A stretch of DNA of 64,000 nt from Jeotgalibacillus marinus (GTDB taxonomy: Bacteria > Bacillota > Bacilli > Bacillales > Jeotgalibacillaceae). Below the pieces are notes generated by a model that ran no database searches, was not told where the DNA came from, and was given only the letters and a program-made list of their open reading frames with translations. The translations under genes and the position numbers were made by a program. The stretch lies in contig NZ_JBFMIA010000003.1 of NCBI RefSeq assembly GCF_040801915.1, forward strand, positions 248,001 through 312,000, read 5' to 3'. Of the stretch, positions 7,603 to 17,409 are shown piece by piece (within the stretch, counting starts at the first letter, position 1; every line of letters starts with the position of its first letter).

Positions 7603-9494
7603 TACTCCTTACCCCCTTTTTCTTCGTCTTTCAATAGATCTTCTTTGTGAATATGGAAGCCGTGATCATCTTTCAATGAGCGCGTTGCCATTGAACCAAT
7701 TGTAATCAACATTCCTATTATCAATACCGGCAGTGACCAAACGAATTCTTCTCCACCAGAAGCGCGCCAATCAACTTGATACATCGCACCAAAAGCAGCA
7801 ATGAATAATCCAAGAGACATGACAAACGGAATAATTGAGCCATTAGGCATGTGAATATCATCAATTGGTTCAGCCGGTGTCATTTTTGTATTACCTTCCA
7901 TCTTTTCAATCCATAGAGGATCTAAACCACGAACAAGCGGTAATTGCTTAAAGTTATAAAATGGTGGCGGTGATGAAAGCGACCACTCAAGTGTACGTCC
8001 ATCTCCCCATGGGTCATTGCCCACACGAACATTTTTACGAGACGTGACAATGACATTGTAAAGGAGTACAAGTGTACCTGCAGCCATTAAGAAAGCTCCC
8101 GCAGTACTTATTGCGTTAAACAAATCTAAACCTTGACCAGGTAAAAACTTCCATATGCGACGCGGCATTCCCATTAAGCCTAAGAAGTGCTGAATGAAGA
8201 ATGTTGCATGGAAACCGATTAGGAATAACCAGAAAGTAATTTTACCCAGAGTTTCGTTTAACATGGTTCCGAAAATTTTCGGCCAGTAGAAATGGGTCCC
8301 TGCTAAAATAGCAAACACAACCCCACCTATAATTACGTAGTGGAAATGGGCTACTACGAAATACGTATCGTGGTATTGATAATCAGCTGGAGCTGCAGCT
8401 AACATTACCCCTGTAACGCCTCCTGCAAGGAATGAAGGGATAAACGCTACTGCATAAAGCATTGGTGTTGTAAATTTGATACTTCCGCCCCACATGGTTA
8501 ACAACCAGTTAAAGATCTTGACCCCTGTAGGTACTGCAATGGCCATTGTTGCCACTGCAAAGATTGCGTTTGCTGTCGCTCCAAGTCCGGTAGTGAACAT
8601 ATGGTGAGCCCACACCATGAATCCTAAGAAACCAATCAATACGGTTGCAAATACCATTGAGGAGTAACCGAAAAGACGTTTTCTTGAGAATGTAGAGAAA
8701 ATATCTGAGAAAATACCGAATGCTGGAAGAATTAAAATGTATACTTCCGGGTGACCAAAGATCCAGAAGAGATGCTCCCAGATGACTGTGTTACCTCCCA
8801 TTGTAACATCAAAGAAATTCGCTCCAAACATGCGGTCAAATAACATTAAAAACAATCCAACAGTTAGTGGAGGAAGTGCAAAAAGAATAAGCGCTGATGC
8901 CACAAAGGTTGACCATGTAAATAGCGGCATACGCATATACGTCATTCCTGGCGCACGCATATTAATGATTGTGACCAAGAAATTTATCCCTGCGATTAGA
9001 CTACCCGCCCCGGATATTTGTAAACCTAATACATAAAAATCAATTCCATGTCCTTCAGAGAAAAGCGACAGTGATGCATAAGACGTCCAACCTGCATCAG
9101 GAGCTCCTCCTAGGAACCAAGAAAGGTTAAGGAATATTCCTCCGAAGAAGAACAACCAAAAGCCTAGTGCGTTTAAAAATGGGAATGCCACGTCACGTGC
9201 ACCGATTTGTAATGGCACGATCGCATTCATAAAAGCAAATAATATTGGCATGGCTGCGAGGAAAATCATCGTCGTTCCATGCATCGTTAATATTTCATTA
9301 TATAGTCCAGCACTAACAAAGCTGTTGTCTGGAACAGCCAATTGGATACGAATTACCATGGCTTCTATACCGCCAACCAGGAAGAAGAAACCTCCGGAAA
9401 CTAAGTAAAGGATTGCTATCTTCTTATGGTCGACCGTTGTGAGGTAATCCCATAGGATTGCTAAAAATCCTTTTTTTTGCGCAACGGTACTCAA
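7602..9494 (-). CDS. ctaD: Cytochrome caa3 oxidase subunit I (CtaD)
   Basis: The 630-residue catalytic subunit of the heme-copper oxidase carries heme a, heme a3 and CuB and pumps protons while reducing oxygen to water. Clear motifs are FWIFGHPEVYILILPAFG (CuB-ligand His and cross-linked Tyr region), AHHMFTTGL, and HDTYFVVAHFHYVIIGG with heme ligands. The extra C-terminal helices (after about residue 545) are typical of Bacillus caa3 subunit I. The start is TTG, behind GGGAGGTACAACGA. Confidence 0.97.
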   Translation of the reverse strand: MSTVAQKKGFLAILWDYLTTVDHKKIAILYLVSGGFFFLVGGIEAMVIRIQLAVPDNSFVSAGLYNEILTMHGTTMIFLAAMPILFAFMNAIVPLQIGARDVAFPFLNALGFWLFFFGGIFLNLSWFLGGAPDAGWTSYASLSLFSEGHGIDFYVLGLQISGAGSLIAGINFLVTIINMRAPGMTYMRMPLFTWSTFVASALILFALPPLTVGLFLMLFDRMFGANFFDVTMGGNTVIWEHLFWIFGHPEVYILILPAFGIFSDIFSTFSRKRLFGYSSMVFATVLIGFLGFMVWAHHMFTTGLGATANAIFAVATMAIAVPTGVKIFNWLLTMWGGSIKFTTPMLYAVAFIPSFLAGGVTGVMLAAAPADYQYHDTYFVVAHFHYVIIGGVVFAILAGTHFYWPKIFGTMLNETLGKITFWLFLIGFHATFFIQHFLGLMGMPRRIWKFLPGQGLDLFNAISTAGAFLMAAGTLVLLYNVIVTSRKNVRVGNDPWGDGRTLEWSLSSPPPFYNFKQLPLVRGLDPLWIEKMEGNTKMTPAEPIDDIHMPNGSIIPFVMSLGLFIAAFGAMYQVDWRASGGEEFVWSLPVLIIGMLITIGSMATRSLKDDHGFHIHKEDLLKDEEKGGKE

Positions 9495-9523
9495 TCGTTG
9501 TACCTCCCTTTTTTGATTTCTTA

Positions 9524-10636
9524 TTATTCTGTGTAAACTTTAAGACTCATTAAATATTCAGTTAATGCATCAAGATCTTCATCTGTAAGCGCATCTTTAT
9601 TATATCCGTTCGTTTCGTTCATTTGGTTCCCCGGCTTCAATAAATCAGCATTAAGCATCCATTCTTTAATGTTCTCTGCAAATTCTTCATCATTGTCATG
9701 CTCTAAAATACCTGCTACACGTGAACGTTCACCAAATGTAGAAAGGTTAGGTCCTGGAGAAGTTCCTGCTCTATCATCAGGTGATACAGCGTGGCAAGCG
9801 ATACATGCTTGCTCTTGGAATACTTCAGCACCACGAGCAGCTAGCTCATTTTCCGGTTGCTGTTCTTCTTCTGCTGCTTCTTGCATTGCTGTAACCCAAC
9901 TATCAAATTCATCGGGTGCAAGTGTTTGAACTTTAAAGTCCATTAAAGCGTGAGAAGGTCCACAGAGCTCAGCGCATTTACCATAAAATAAATTATCGGC
10001 TTCTGCCGCTTTTTCGCCATCAAAGTTCAAATAAAATGTGTTTGTGTTATCCACATTCGTATCAATCTTTCCTCCAACAGCTGGTATCCAGAATGAGTGT
10101 TTTACATCTGAGGCGATTACATTAAAATAAACATTTTGATCAGTTGGTACAACTAGATCCTGTGCTGTTACGATTCCTAAGTCTGGATAATTAAACTCCC
10201 ACCAGTAAAGGTTTGCGCGAACATCGATAACAAGTGCCGTTCTATTTCCTTCTTCATCTACTTCTTCTAACTCGGACTGATCAGCAAGATCATACGTTAA
10301 TGCAACGGTAGGTACCGCTAACACTAAGAGTAGAATGATTGGAATAACGGTCCAAAGTACCTCAAGTGTATGACTACCTTCAACTTGCTTTGGAATGGTG
10401 TCCTCTCCGACTTTCGAGCGGCGAAATTTTGTAATTGTAAGAATAAACACAATTGCTACAACAACAATGACAACAACCATGATAGTGGTACTCAAGATCA
10501 TTAAGTTATATTGTTTTTGAGCCACTTCACCTGCTGGCTGAAGCGTTGATAGGAACGGCTCTCCACAGCCGGACAGAATAAGCGCTAACGCCGAAAATAA
10601 CGACAATAGACGCCATTTCTTTAGTCCATATTTCAT
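9524..10636 (-). CDS. ctaC: Cytochrome caa3 oxidase subunit II with fused cytochrome c (CtaC)
   Basis: A 370-residue lipoprotein. The signal peptide ends in the lipobox LSGC (Cys about residue 24). Two membrane helices (about 45-69 and 92-113) are followed by the cupredoxin domain with the CuA site HSFW...CAELCGPSHALM (about 182-235). An acidic linker leads to a C-terminal cytochrome c domain with the heme-binding CIACH (about 281-285) and a distal Met ligand in PGNQM. Electrons pass from the heme c to CuA and on to subunit I. The ATG follows GAGGGG. Confidence 0.97.
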   Translation of the reverse strand: MKYGLKKWRLLSLFSALALILSGCGEPFLSTLQPAGEVAQKQYNLMILSTTIMVVVIVVVAIVFILTITKFRRSKVGEDTIPKQVEGSHTLEVLWTVIPIILLLVLAVPTVALTYDLADQSELEEVDEEGNRTALVIDVRANLYWWEFNYPDLGIVTAQDLVVPTDQNVYFNVIASDVKHSFWIPAVGGKIDTNVDNTNTFYLNFDGEKAAEADNLFYGKCAELCGPSHALMDFKVQTLAPDEFDSWVTAMQEAAEEEQQPENELAARGAEVFQEQACIACHAVSPDDRAGTSPGPNLSTFGERSRVAGILEHDNDEEFAENIKEWMLNADLLKPGNQMNETNGYNKDALTDEDLDALTEYLMSLKVYTE

Positions 10637-10722
10637 AGCTTATCAAACCCCTCTTTCATTCAAATATTTTTTTCCTAGAAATGTTCTATATGGATTTCTT
10701 AAGTAAGAAAGAATTCCTGCAG

Positions 10723-11637
10723 TTAAATGAAAGTGATTAGAACCATACCAACAAACAAAATGGTTAAATAGTTCAATGAATACACAAACATTAGCGTTGC
10801 CCATTTTACATCGTCTTTCATTCGATATCCAATAATTGAAAGCGCTAACCAACCAACGTTTAGAGTGGTTGCTAACACAAGAAATGATGTACCGAGTGAA
10901 GATAATAAAAAAGGCAGCGGGAATAAAGCAATGATCCAAATAAGCATGTGCTTTTTCGTTTTTGCAAAACCTTTTACAACTGGAAGCATAGGTATGCCTG
11001 CTGCACGGTATTCTTCAACGCGTCTCATGGCAATTGCATAAAAGTGCGGTGGTTGCCAAACGAACACAATCAAAAACAATGCAAAAGGCATGGCCCCTAG
11101 ATTCGCATCTACTGCAGCCCAACCAATTAGAGGCGGAACAGCTCCAGAAATACTTCCAACGACCGTGTTACTAACATGCCTTCTTTTTGACCACATTGAG
11201 TAAAGCACAACGTAACTAAAAACCCCGATTATACCAAGGATACCAGCAGTCAACGTTGTCATGAATAGCATAATTAGACCTAAGGAAATAAAGCCCAGCC
11301 CTATCGCTAATACACGAGACGGCTGGATTCTACCCGTAGCAGTTGGTCGATTTTTTGTGCGTGCCATAATCGGATCGATATCACGATCTATGTAATTATT
11401 AATGCTGCATGAGCCTGCAACAATTAACGAAGATCCCATCAATGTCAGCAATATTATATCCAATGAACCAAATAAATGGGTATTCGTGAAATATAGTGCC
11501 AACCATAATCCAGTAAAGGTCGTGATTAAATTGGAATTAACCATTCCTATCTTGATTAAAGCAAGAAAATCTTTCCAAGCAGTTGTTTCAGAAAAATCCG
11601 CCTCCTTCACAGTCGACAAAACTCGACTATTTGACAC
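10723..11637 (-). CDS. ctaB: Protoheme IX farnesyltransferase (heme O synthase)
   Basis: A 304-residue UbiA-superfamily membrane enzyme that attaches a farnesyl group to heme B to make heme O. It has the two Asp-rich motifs, NNYIDRDIDPIMARTKNRPT (about 91-110) and the later GIPMLPVVKG loop region, amid about nine helices. The start is GTG after GGAGGGGGAAAT. It precedes ctaC by 86 bp and diverges from ctaA, the next enzyme in heme A synthesis. This is the same arrangement as in B. subtilis. Confidence 0.95.
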   Translation of the reverse strand: MSNSRVLSTVKEADFSETTAWKDFLALIKIGMVNSNLITTFTGLWLALYFTNTHLFGSLDIILLTLMGSSLIVAGSCSINNYIDRDIDPIMARTKNRPTATGRIQPSRVLAIGLGFISLGLIMLFMTTLTAGILGIIGVFSYVVLYSMWSKRRHVSNTVVGSISGAVPPLIGWAAVDANLGAMPFALFLIVFVWQPPHFYAIAMRRVEEYRAAGIPMLPVVKGFAKTKKHMLIWIIALFPLPFLLSSLGTSFLVLATTLNVGWLALSIIGYRMKDDVKWATLMFVYSLNYLTILFVGMVLITFI

Positions 11638-12004
11638 ATTTCCCCCTCCTCTCCAAACTTGCTAATACATTTTACTACATATACTATAAAGGATAGCAAA
11701 CATGATTTCTATATTTAAAATGAAATTCAGACAACTTCTAGCGACGATAATCTGTGAAAATGTAACAATTCCTTCACAAACATACTAATGTTTCAATAAA
11801 AGTAATGCCTTTGTTCTATTTGTATCTTCTGCACACTATGACTCATTTGTCGGTTTGTGATAAAACTATGTCAACCCATATGAAAAAAATGTGTCACGTC
11901 ACAAAAAAGGGTACCATCCGCTTACTATCTGTACCATAATATAATTGGCGCTTATGGAATTAATTTCGCATCCATTCGTAAAATAGTCTAAGAAGGTGAA
12001 AAAC
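11638..12004. promoter_or_regulatory. ctaB-ctaA divergent promoter region
   Basis: 367 bp between two divergent heme-synthesis genes, AT-rich, with no open reading frame of note. In B. subtilis the equivalent region binds ResD and CcpA. Here I can only point to a repeated GTCAC in ATGTGTCACGTCACAAAA (about 11889-11906) and a TATAAT hexamer near 11939 facing ctaA, without a clear -35 partner. Specific operators cannot be assigned by eye. Confidence 0.5.
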
Positions 12005-12928
12005 TTGCAACATAAAGCATTAAAATATTTGGCTGTTATTACTACGTTTGTCATGCTTCTTGTGTTATTAGGCGGAGCACTCGTAACGAAAACAGATTCT
12101 GCAGCAGGGTGCGGACAGTCATTCCCGCTCTGTCATGGGCAAATTATTCCCGATGATTTACAGTTCGAAACGATTGTAGAGCTTTCTCACCGAGTTGTGT
12201 CTGCTACAGCTGGATTCTTGGTGTTGCTCTTATCAGTATGGTCATGGAGAGCAATTGGTTATAAGCGCGAAACGAACTTTTTAGCGATCCTAGCCTTTTT
12301 CTTTTTAATGCTTCAAGCATTACTTGGTGCTGGTGCCGTAGTTTGGGGACAATCTGATGTGATGTTAGCCCTTCATTTCGGTATTTCGTTAATTTCGTTT
12401 GCAGCTGTTCTATTATTAACTTTATTGATTTTTGAAGTTGATCGAAAGTTTGATGCAAAATCGATCGTAATTGACAAACGAATGAGGTTTCACACATACG
12501 GTGTCATGATTTATATCTTTGTGGTTGTCTATTCTGGAGCGTTCGTTCGACACACAAATGCTAGTTTAGCCTGTTCTGATTGGCCTTTTTGTACAAATGC
12601 ACAATGGACTTCACTTCCACTGAATCCTTCTCAATGGATTCAAATGGGCCACCGGATGGCTGCAGCATTTATTTTCATATGGATCACATATATTGCAATT
12701 ATTGCATTCCGTCATTACCGACATCAAAAAGTAGTGTATTACGGTTGGATGATTGCCTTTGTGCTCGTGCTTGGTCAAGTTATTACAGGCGCGCTTGTCG
12801 TTGTTCTGCGTCTGAATTTAGTATTAGCGTTATCGCACGCCCTTATTGTTTCATTGTTATTTGGTTTGTTAAGTTATCTCATTCTTTTAATGTCCAGAAG
12901 TAAAGTAAATCATAATAAAAATGACTAG
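12005..12928 (+). CDS. ctaA: Heme A synthase (CtaA)
   Basis: A membrane protein of 307 residues with eight helices arranged as two four-helix halves. It oxidises the C8 methyl group of heme O to a formyl, giving heme A. Heme-ligand histidines are seen in VELSHRVV and LALHFGIS in the first half and MGHRMAAA and LALSHALI in the second. Paired cysteines occur in both halves (AAGCGQSFPLCHG and ASLACSDWPFC). I place the start at TTG 12005 rather than the in-frame GTG at 11996. The GTG overlaps the ribosome-binding site AAGAAGG, and the TTG gives an N-terminus (QHKALKYLAVITTF) that fits the family. Confidence 0.93.
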   Translation: MQHKALKYLAVITTFVMLLVLLGGALVTKTDSAAGCGQSFPLCHGQIIPDDLQFETIVELSHRVVSATAGFLVLLLSVWSWRAIGYKRETNFLAILAFFFLMLQALLGAGAVVWGQSDVMLALHFGISLISFAAVLLLTLLIFEVDRKFDAKSIVIDKRMRFHTYGVMIYIFVVVYSGAFVRHTNASLACSDWPFCTNAQWTSLPLNPSQWIQMGHRMAAAFIFIWITYIAIIAFRHYRHQKVVYYGWMIAFVLVLGQVITGALVVVLRLNLVLALSHALIVSLLFGLLSYLILLMSRSKVNHNKND

Positions 12929-12955
12929 TAGCCTGCTGCTACTAGTCATTTTTAT
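12916..12955. terminator. Bidirectional terminator between ctaA and pycA
   Basis: Perfect inverted repeat AAAAATGACTAGTAGC / GCTACTAGTCATTTTT; it contains the ctaA stop codon and serves both convergent genes. Confidence 0.92.
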
Positions 12956-12958
12956 ATT

Positions 12959-15900
12959 TTAGGAATGTGTCAATTGAATAACCCCATGTGCCTTGTGCTC
13001 GTTCTTTTTAAATTTGATCAATAGATCACCTGGTGATAATGTTTCACCATTTTCAACAAAGATTCCATCTACTATCCCATCAAAGGGTGACTGAACAGTC
13101 GTTTCCATTTTCATCGCCTCTGTAATTAGCAGGTGATCACCTTTTTTCACTTCATCACCAGGACTTACCACGACTTGTATCACAGTTCCTGGCATTGTTG
13201 CACCAAGCTCTCTTTCGTTCTTTGGATCTACTTTCTGTTTAACCGCAACAGTCGATTTTACACTTTCATCTTTTATAACAATTTCTCGCTGTTGTCCATT
13301 CAAATCAAAATAAAGAACTCTTGTACCATCTTCTCGAGGTTCTCCAATCGAAACTAATTTTAAAATAAGTGTTTTACCTGTTTCGATTTCCACCTCAATC
13401 TCTTCTCCCAAACACATACCATAAAAGAAGGTTGGAGTATCAATTAGCGACACATCACCGAAAAGCTGATGTGTATCTGTATACTCTTTAAACACCTTCG
13501 GATATAGCGCATGTGCGATTGCGTCAAAGTCTGTGATTGGACGTCCTAGCTCATGAAACAATTCTTTTTTAATCTTTTCAAAATCAACATCTTCTAATAA
13601 CTCACCAGGTCGAACGGTAATTGCTTCTCTTCCTTTTAAAATTACTTTTTGTAATTCTATTGGGAATCCACCATGAGGTTGTCCTAAATAACCTGAGAAT
13701 AATTCAATAACAGAGTCAGGAAAATCAATTGACTTACCGCGTTCAAGTATATTTTCTTCATCAAGATCATTTTGTACCATGAACAATGCCATATCCCCGA
13801 CAACTTTAGATGAAGGAGTAACTTTGACAATATCACCAAATAACTGATTCACTCGCGCGTACATATCTTTTACTTCTTCCCAGCGTGAACCCAAACCTAC
13901 TGCTTTTGCTTGTTGTTGTAGGTTACTGTACTGACCACCTGGCATCTCATGTTTATAGATTTCTGAGTGAGGTGAATTCATGCCACTTTCAAAGTCCTTA
14001 TAGTATTTACGTACATCTTCCCAATAGTGAGAAAGTGTTTCAAAATGATTGATATCCATTTTCGGTTGGCGAGAGTTTCCATTTAATGCGTAATAGAGTG
14101 TGTTAGCACTTGGTTGTGATGTCAATCCACCCATTGATCCTAGGGCCGTATCAACAATGTCTACTCCAGCATCAGCAGCTCGTGCATATTGGAATATACC
14201 ATTTCCGCTTGTGTCATGCGTATGCAAATGAATTGGTAAGTCTACCGTTGCTTTTAGTTCTGAAACTAATCGATAGGCCGCTTCTGGTTTTAGTAGCCCA
14301 GCCATATCTTTAATTGCTAAAATATGTGCTCCTTGTGCTTCTAATTCTTTCGCAAGAGCTTTATAGTAATCCGTATCGTATTTTGAACGGGAAGGATCTA
14401 AAATATCACCCGTATAACAAATCGCAGCCTCAACCAACTTACCTGAATCACGAACCGCCTCGATCGCTACTTCCATCCCTTTAATCCAGTTCAAGCTATC
14501 AAAAATCCGGAAAACATCAATCCCAGCATAAGCTGATTTTTGTACAAATTCTTTTATGACATTGTCTGGGTAATTTTTATAACCAACTGCATTTGAAGCA
14601 CGCAGAAGCATTTGAAACAGTACATTCGGGATTTTTTCTCTTAAAGTAAGAAGACGCATCCATGGATCTTCTTTCAAAAAGCGGTAGGCAACATCAAATG
14701 TCGCTCCACCCCACATTTCATAAGAGAACAGGTCAGATTGCATACGAGCTGATGATTCTGCAATGTTTTTCAAATCAACTGTACGCACTCGTGTTGCTAA
14801 AAGCGATTGATGAGCATCACGGAACGTTGTGTCCGTCAATAACACCTCTTTTTGCTCTTTAACCCATTTAACTACACCTTCTGCGCCTTGTGCGTCTAAA
14901 ATTTGTTTCGTACCATTTGATGGATGATCAAGCAAATTGACTTTTGGAATGCGTGCTTTCGGAAATTCTGGTTTGTCTATTTTTTCAATTCCAGGAAACC
15001 CATTGATGGTTACGTTTCCAATATAAGACAACATTTTAGTCCCACGGTCTTTACGTTTTGGAAACTGGAATAATTCAGGTGTATTATCGATAAATGATGT
15101 ATTGTATTCACCTGATAAGAAGCTCTCATGTTTCATGACATTTTCTAAAAAAGGGATGTTTGTTTTGATTCCTCGAATACGGAATTCTTGTAAATTCCGT
15201 ACCATTTTCGCGGCAGCTTGCTCAAACGATAACGCCCAAGTCGATACCTTAACGAGTAAGGAATCGTAATGCGACGTAATAACAGATCCTTGATAACCAT
15301 TTCCTGCATCCAGTCTTACACCAAAACCGCCACCAGAACGGTACGCCATAATGCGACCTGCATCAGGCATAAAACTATTCAGTGGATCTTCAGTGGTCAC
15401 ACGTGACTGAATGGCATAGCCATTCAGTTGAATCATATCTTGCTCGGGAATTCCCATTCGTTTGCTATGTATAAAATGACCTTCCGCAATTAAAATTTGT
15501 GATTGAACAATATCTACACCAGTAATCATTTCAGTAATCGTATGCTCAACTTGCACACGAGGGTTGACCTCTATGAAGAAAAATTCATTGTTTGCTACTA
15601 GAAATTCTACTGTTCCAGCATTTACATAATTCACATTTTTCGCAAGCTTTACAGCAGCATCACAAATCTCATCTCGCAACTCTTTTGTCAATGAAAGTGA
15701 GGGCGCAACTTCAACAACTTTTTGATGACGTCGTTGAATCGAGCAATCTCGCTCGTACAAATGAATAATTGTGCCTTCTTTATCACCTAGTATTTGTACC
15801 TCTATATGTTTTGGGTTCTCAATATATTTCTCTACGTATACCTCATCGTTCCCAAATGCTGCTTTTGCCTCAGATTTAGCACGGTCGTAAGAATCTCGTA

Positions 15901-16438
15901 CTTCATTAGCAGAACGGACAATACGCATACCCCGTCCACCACCGCCGAGCGATGCTTTAATAATAAATGGAAATCCATACTCTTTACCAAACTGTTTTAC
16001 TTCTTCCACACTCGAAACTGGTCCATCGCTCCCTGGAATGACAGGAATATCAGCATCTAACGCTTGTTGTCTTGCTTTTACTTTGTCACCAAACATATCT
16101 AAATGCGTAGCAGTTGGTCCGATAAAGACGATTCCTTCTTCTTCACAGCGTCTAGCAAAATGAATGTTTTCAGAAAGAAATCCATAACCAGGATGAATTG
16201 CGTCAACATTCGCACGTTTCGCTATTTCAATGATTCCATCAATATCTAAGTAGGCATCAATCGGTTTCTTTCCTTCTCCTACTATATAGGCTTCATCGGC
16301 TTTAAAACGGTGAAATGACCCACTATCCTCTTTAGAATAAACGGCAACTGTTCTTACATTTAACTCTGTACAAGCTCTGAATACACGAATGGCAATTTCG
16401 CCACGGTTTGCTACTAAGATTTTTTGTATATTTTTCAA
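12959..16438 (-). CDS. pycA: Pyruvate carboxylase
   Basis: A 1159-residue biotin enzyme that carboxylates pyruvate to oxaloacetate, refilling the TCA cycle. Domains in order: biotin carboxylase (about 1-450; GGGGRGMRIV, VEKYIENPKHIEVQ, FIEVNPRVQVEHT), carboxyltransferase (about 530-800; LLTDTTFRDAHQSLLATR, HTHDTSGNG), the PYC/oxaloacetate-decarboxylase-like central domain, and the C-terminal biotinyl domain with the lysine in EAMKMETT. An upstream in-frame TTG at 16465 has no ribosome-binding site. I prefer the TTG at 16438, 8 nt after AGAAGGGGG, giving KNIQKILVANRGEIA. It is followed convergently by ctaA. Confidence 0.96.
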   Translation of the reverse strand: MKNIQKILVANRGEIAIRVFRACTELNVRTVAVYSKEDSGSFHRFKADEAYIVGEGKKPIDAYLDIDGIIEIAKRANVDAIHPGYGFLSENIHFARRCEEEGIVFIGPTATHLDMFGDKVKARQQALDADIPVIPGSDGPVSSVEEVKQFGKEYGFPFIIKASLGGGGRGMRIVRSANEVRDSYDRAKSEAKAAFGNDEVYVEKYIENPKHIEVQILGDKEGTIIHLYERDCSIQRRHQKVVEVAPSLSLTKELRDEICDAAVKLAKNVNYVNAGTVEFLVANNEFFFIEVNPRVQVEHTITEMITGVDIVQSQILIAEGHFIHSKRMGIPEQDMIQLNGYAIQSRVTTEDPLNSFMPDAGRIMAYRSGGGFGVRLDAGNGYQGSVITSHYDSLLVKVSTWALSFEQAAAKMVRNLQEFRIRGIKTNIPFLENVMKHESFLSGEYNTSFIDNTPELFQFPKRKDRGTKMLSYIGNVTINGFPGIEKIDKPEFPKARIPKVNLLDHPSNGTKQILDAQGAEGVVKWVKEQKEVLLTDTTFRDAHQSLLATRVRTVDLKNIAESSARMQSDLFSYEMWGGATFDVAYRFLKEDPWMRLLTLREKIPNVLFQMLLRASNAVGYKNYPDNVIKEFVQKSAYAGIDVFRIFDSLNWIKGMEVAIEAVRDSGKLVEAAICYTGDILDPSRSKYDTDYYKALAKELEAQGAHILAIKDMAGLLKPEAAYRLVSELKATVDLPIHLHTHDTSGNGIFQYARAADAGVDIVDTALGSMGGLTSQPSANTLYYALNGNSRQPKMDINHFETLSHYWEDVRKYYKDFESGMNSPHSEIYKHEMPGGQYSNLQQQAKAVGLGSRWEEVKDMYARVNQLFGDIVKVTPSSKVVGDMALFMVQNDLDEENILERGKSIDFPDSVIELFSGYLGQPHGGFPIELQKVILKGREAITVRPGELLEDVDFEKIKKELFHELGRPITDFDAIAHALYPKVFKEYTDTHQLFGDVSLIDTPTFFYGMCLGEEIEVEIETGKTLILKLVSIGEPREDGTRVLYFDLNGQQREIVIKDESVKSTVAVKQKVDPKNERELGATMPGTVIQVVVSPGDEVKKGDHLLITEAMKMETTVQSPFDGIVDGIFVENGETLSPGDLLIKFKKNEHKAHGVIQLTHS

Positions 16439-16836
16439 TGAAAAGACCCCCTTCTCGATGTTCAAACAGCATGTGTAGATACAAACTAAAAACCTTGGTT
16501 GGTTTTTTGGTTTGATAGCTCGGAGTCTCTTGTATCCTAATAAGTGTTGCTTTGACTGACCAGGATTTTTTCTCCATTGCTATTTTTCTTCATATTTCAC
16601 AAACATTGAAACATTCAATAAAACACATTTGTAAAAATGCACCATCCTGATCTATCATTCTACTGCATAAATCACCCTCGCATTGTACACAACAATATGT
16701 AGACGACTAGCAGGAATTAGTCGTACGATTTTTCAGACTCTAGTTTTAATGATTCGATATCCATAGACAAATATCCTGCTTTTTCATATAAAAAAAACCC
16801 AAACAATTAGCTCTTATTGTTTGAGTAGTAATGTAA
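16439..16836 (-). promoter_or_regulatory. pycA upstream region (ftsW absent)
   Basis: 398 bp between ylaN and pycA, holding the ylaN terminator and the pycA leader. An imperfect inverted repeat near 16480-16512 (AAACCAAAAAACC and GGTTTTTAGTTT on the minus strand) lies about 40-75 nt before the pycA start and would form a hairpin in the mRNA. No gene is visible. In B. subtilis the ftsW gene occupies this position. Confidence 0.5.
16790..16825 (-). terminator. Terminator of ylaN
   Basis: On the minus strand CAAACAATAAG pairs with AATTGTTTG and is followed by GGG and eight T. Confidence 0.85.
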
Positions 16837-17118
16837 TTATTTGTTGGTGAATGCGTCATGTAGCATGGAAAGCTCTCTTTCCAATGAATCCATAAGCGTT
16901 TTGCCATCCACTTCATCCACAAGCCCAAGCCGTACTGCAAACTCTATTTCACGGGACAACCCAAACATTTGCGTATCTAAAACTTCTTCGTACAATGGAC
17001 ACTGGGGCATCGTTAAGTGATCCATTTGGACTTTAATTAACTGAGCAATTTTTTGTGCATCTTTGCGTAATAATGCATATGCTTTCTCACGATGATCGAT
17101 TTTCATTTCTGATGTCAC
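16837..17118 (-). CDS. ylaN: YlaN, conserved iron-homeostasis protein
   Basis: A small helical protein (93 residues) that is near-invariant among bacilli. The segment VQMDHLTMPQCPLYEEVLD followed by TQMFGLSREIEFAVRLGL identifies it. It is essential in B. subtilis under standard conditions, and recent work ties it to iron sensing through interaction with Fur. The start is GTG after GGGGGATCAAT, giving TSEMKIDHREKA as in the family. It has its own terminator and is divergent from the next gene. Confidence 0.92.
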   Translation of the reverse strand: MTSEMKIDHREKAYALLRKDAQKIAQLIKVQMDHLTMPQCPLYEEVLDTQMFGLSREIEFAVRLGLVDEVDGKTLMDSLERELSMLHDAFTNK

Positions 17119-17409
17119 ATTGATCCCCCCATTCCATGCAAATTACTTCCATTTATCTTCTGAACTTTCTTTTATCACTGTAAAAAGATTCATACTAGTT
17201 AACACTCTTTTTTAAATTGTAGCGTTTTAGGTGGTAAAATGCAAGTTTGTCAATAAGAGTGCATGTGTAGAGTTAATGATCTTTTACAAAAAATTGCTTC
17301 TATTGGTTGAGGTCTCATTTATTAAAGTTTCTTGATAATAAATTTAATGTGACATCAAACTCAATCAATTGTATACTCTCCATAGAGAATAGTTGAGGAG
17401 GCATTTTAA

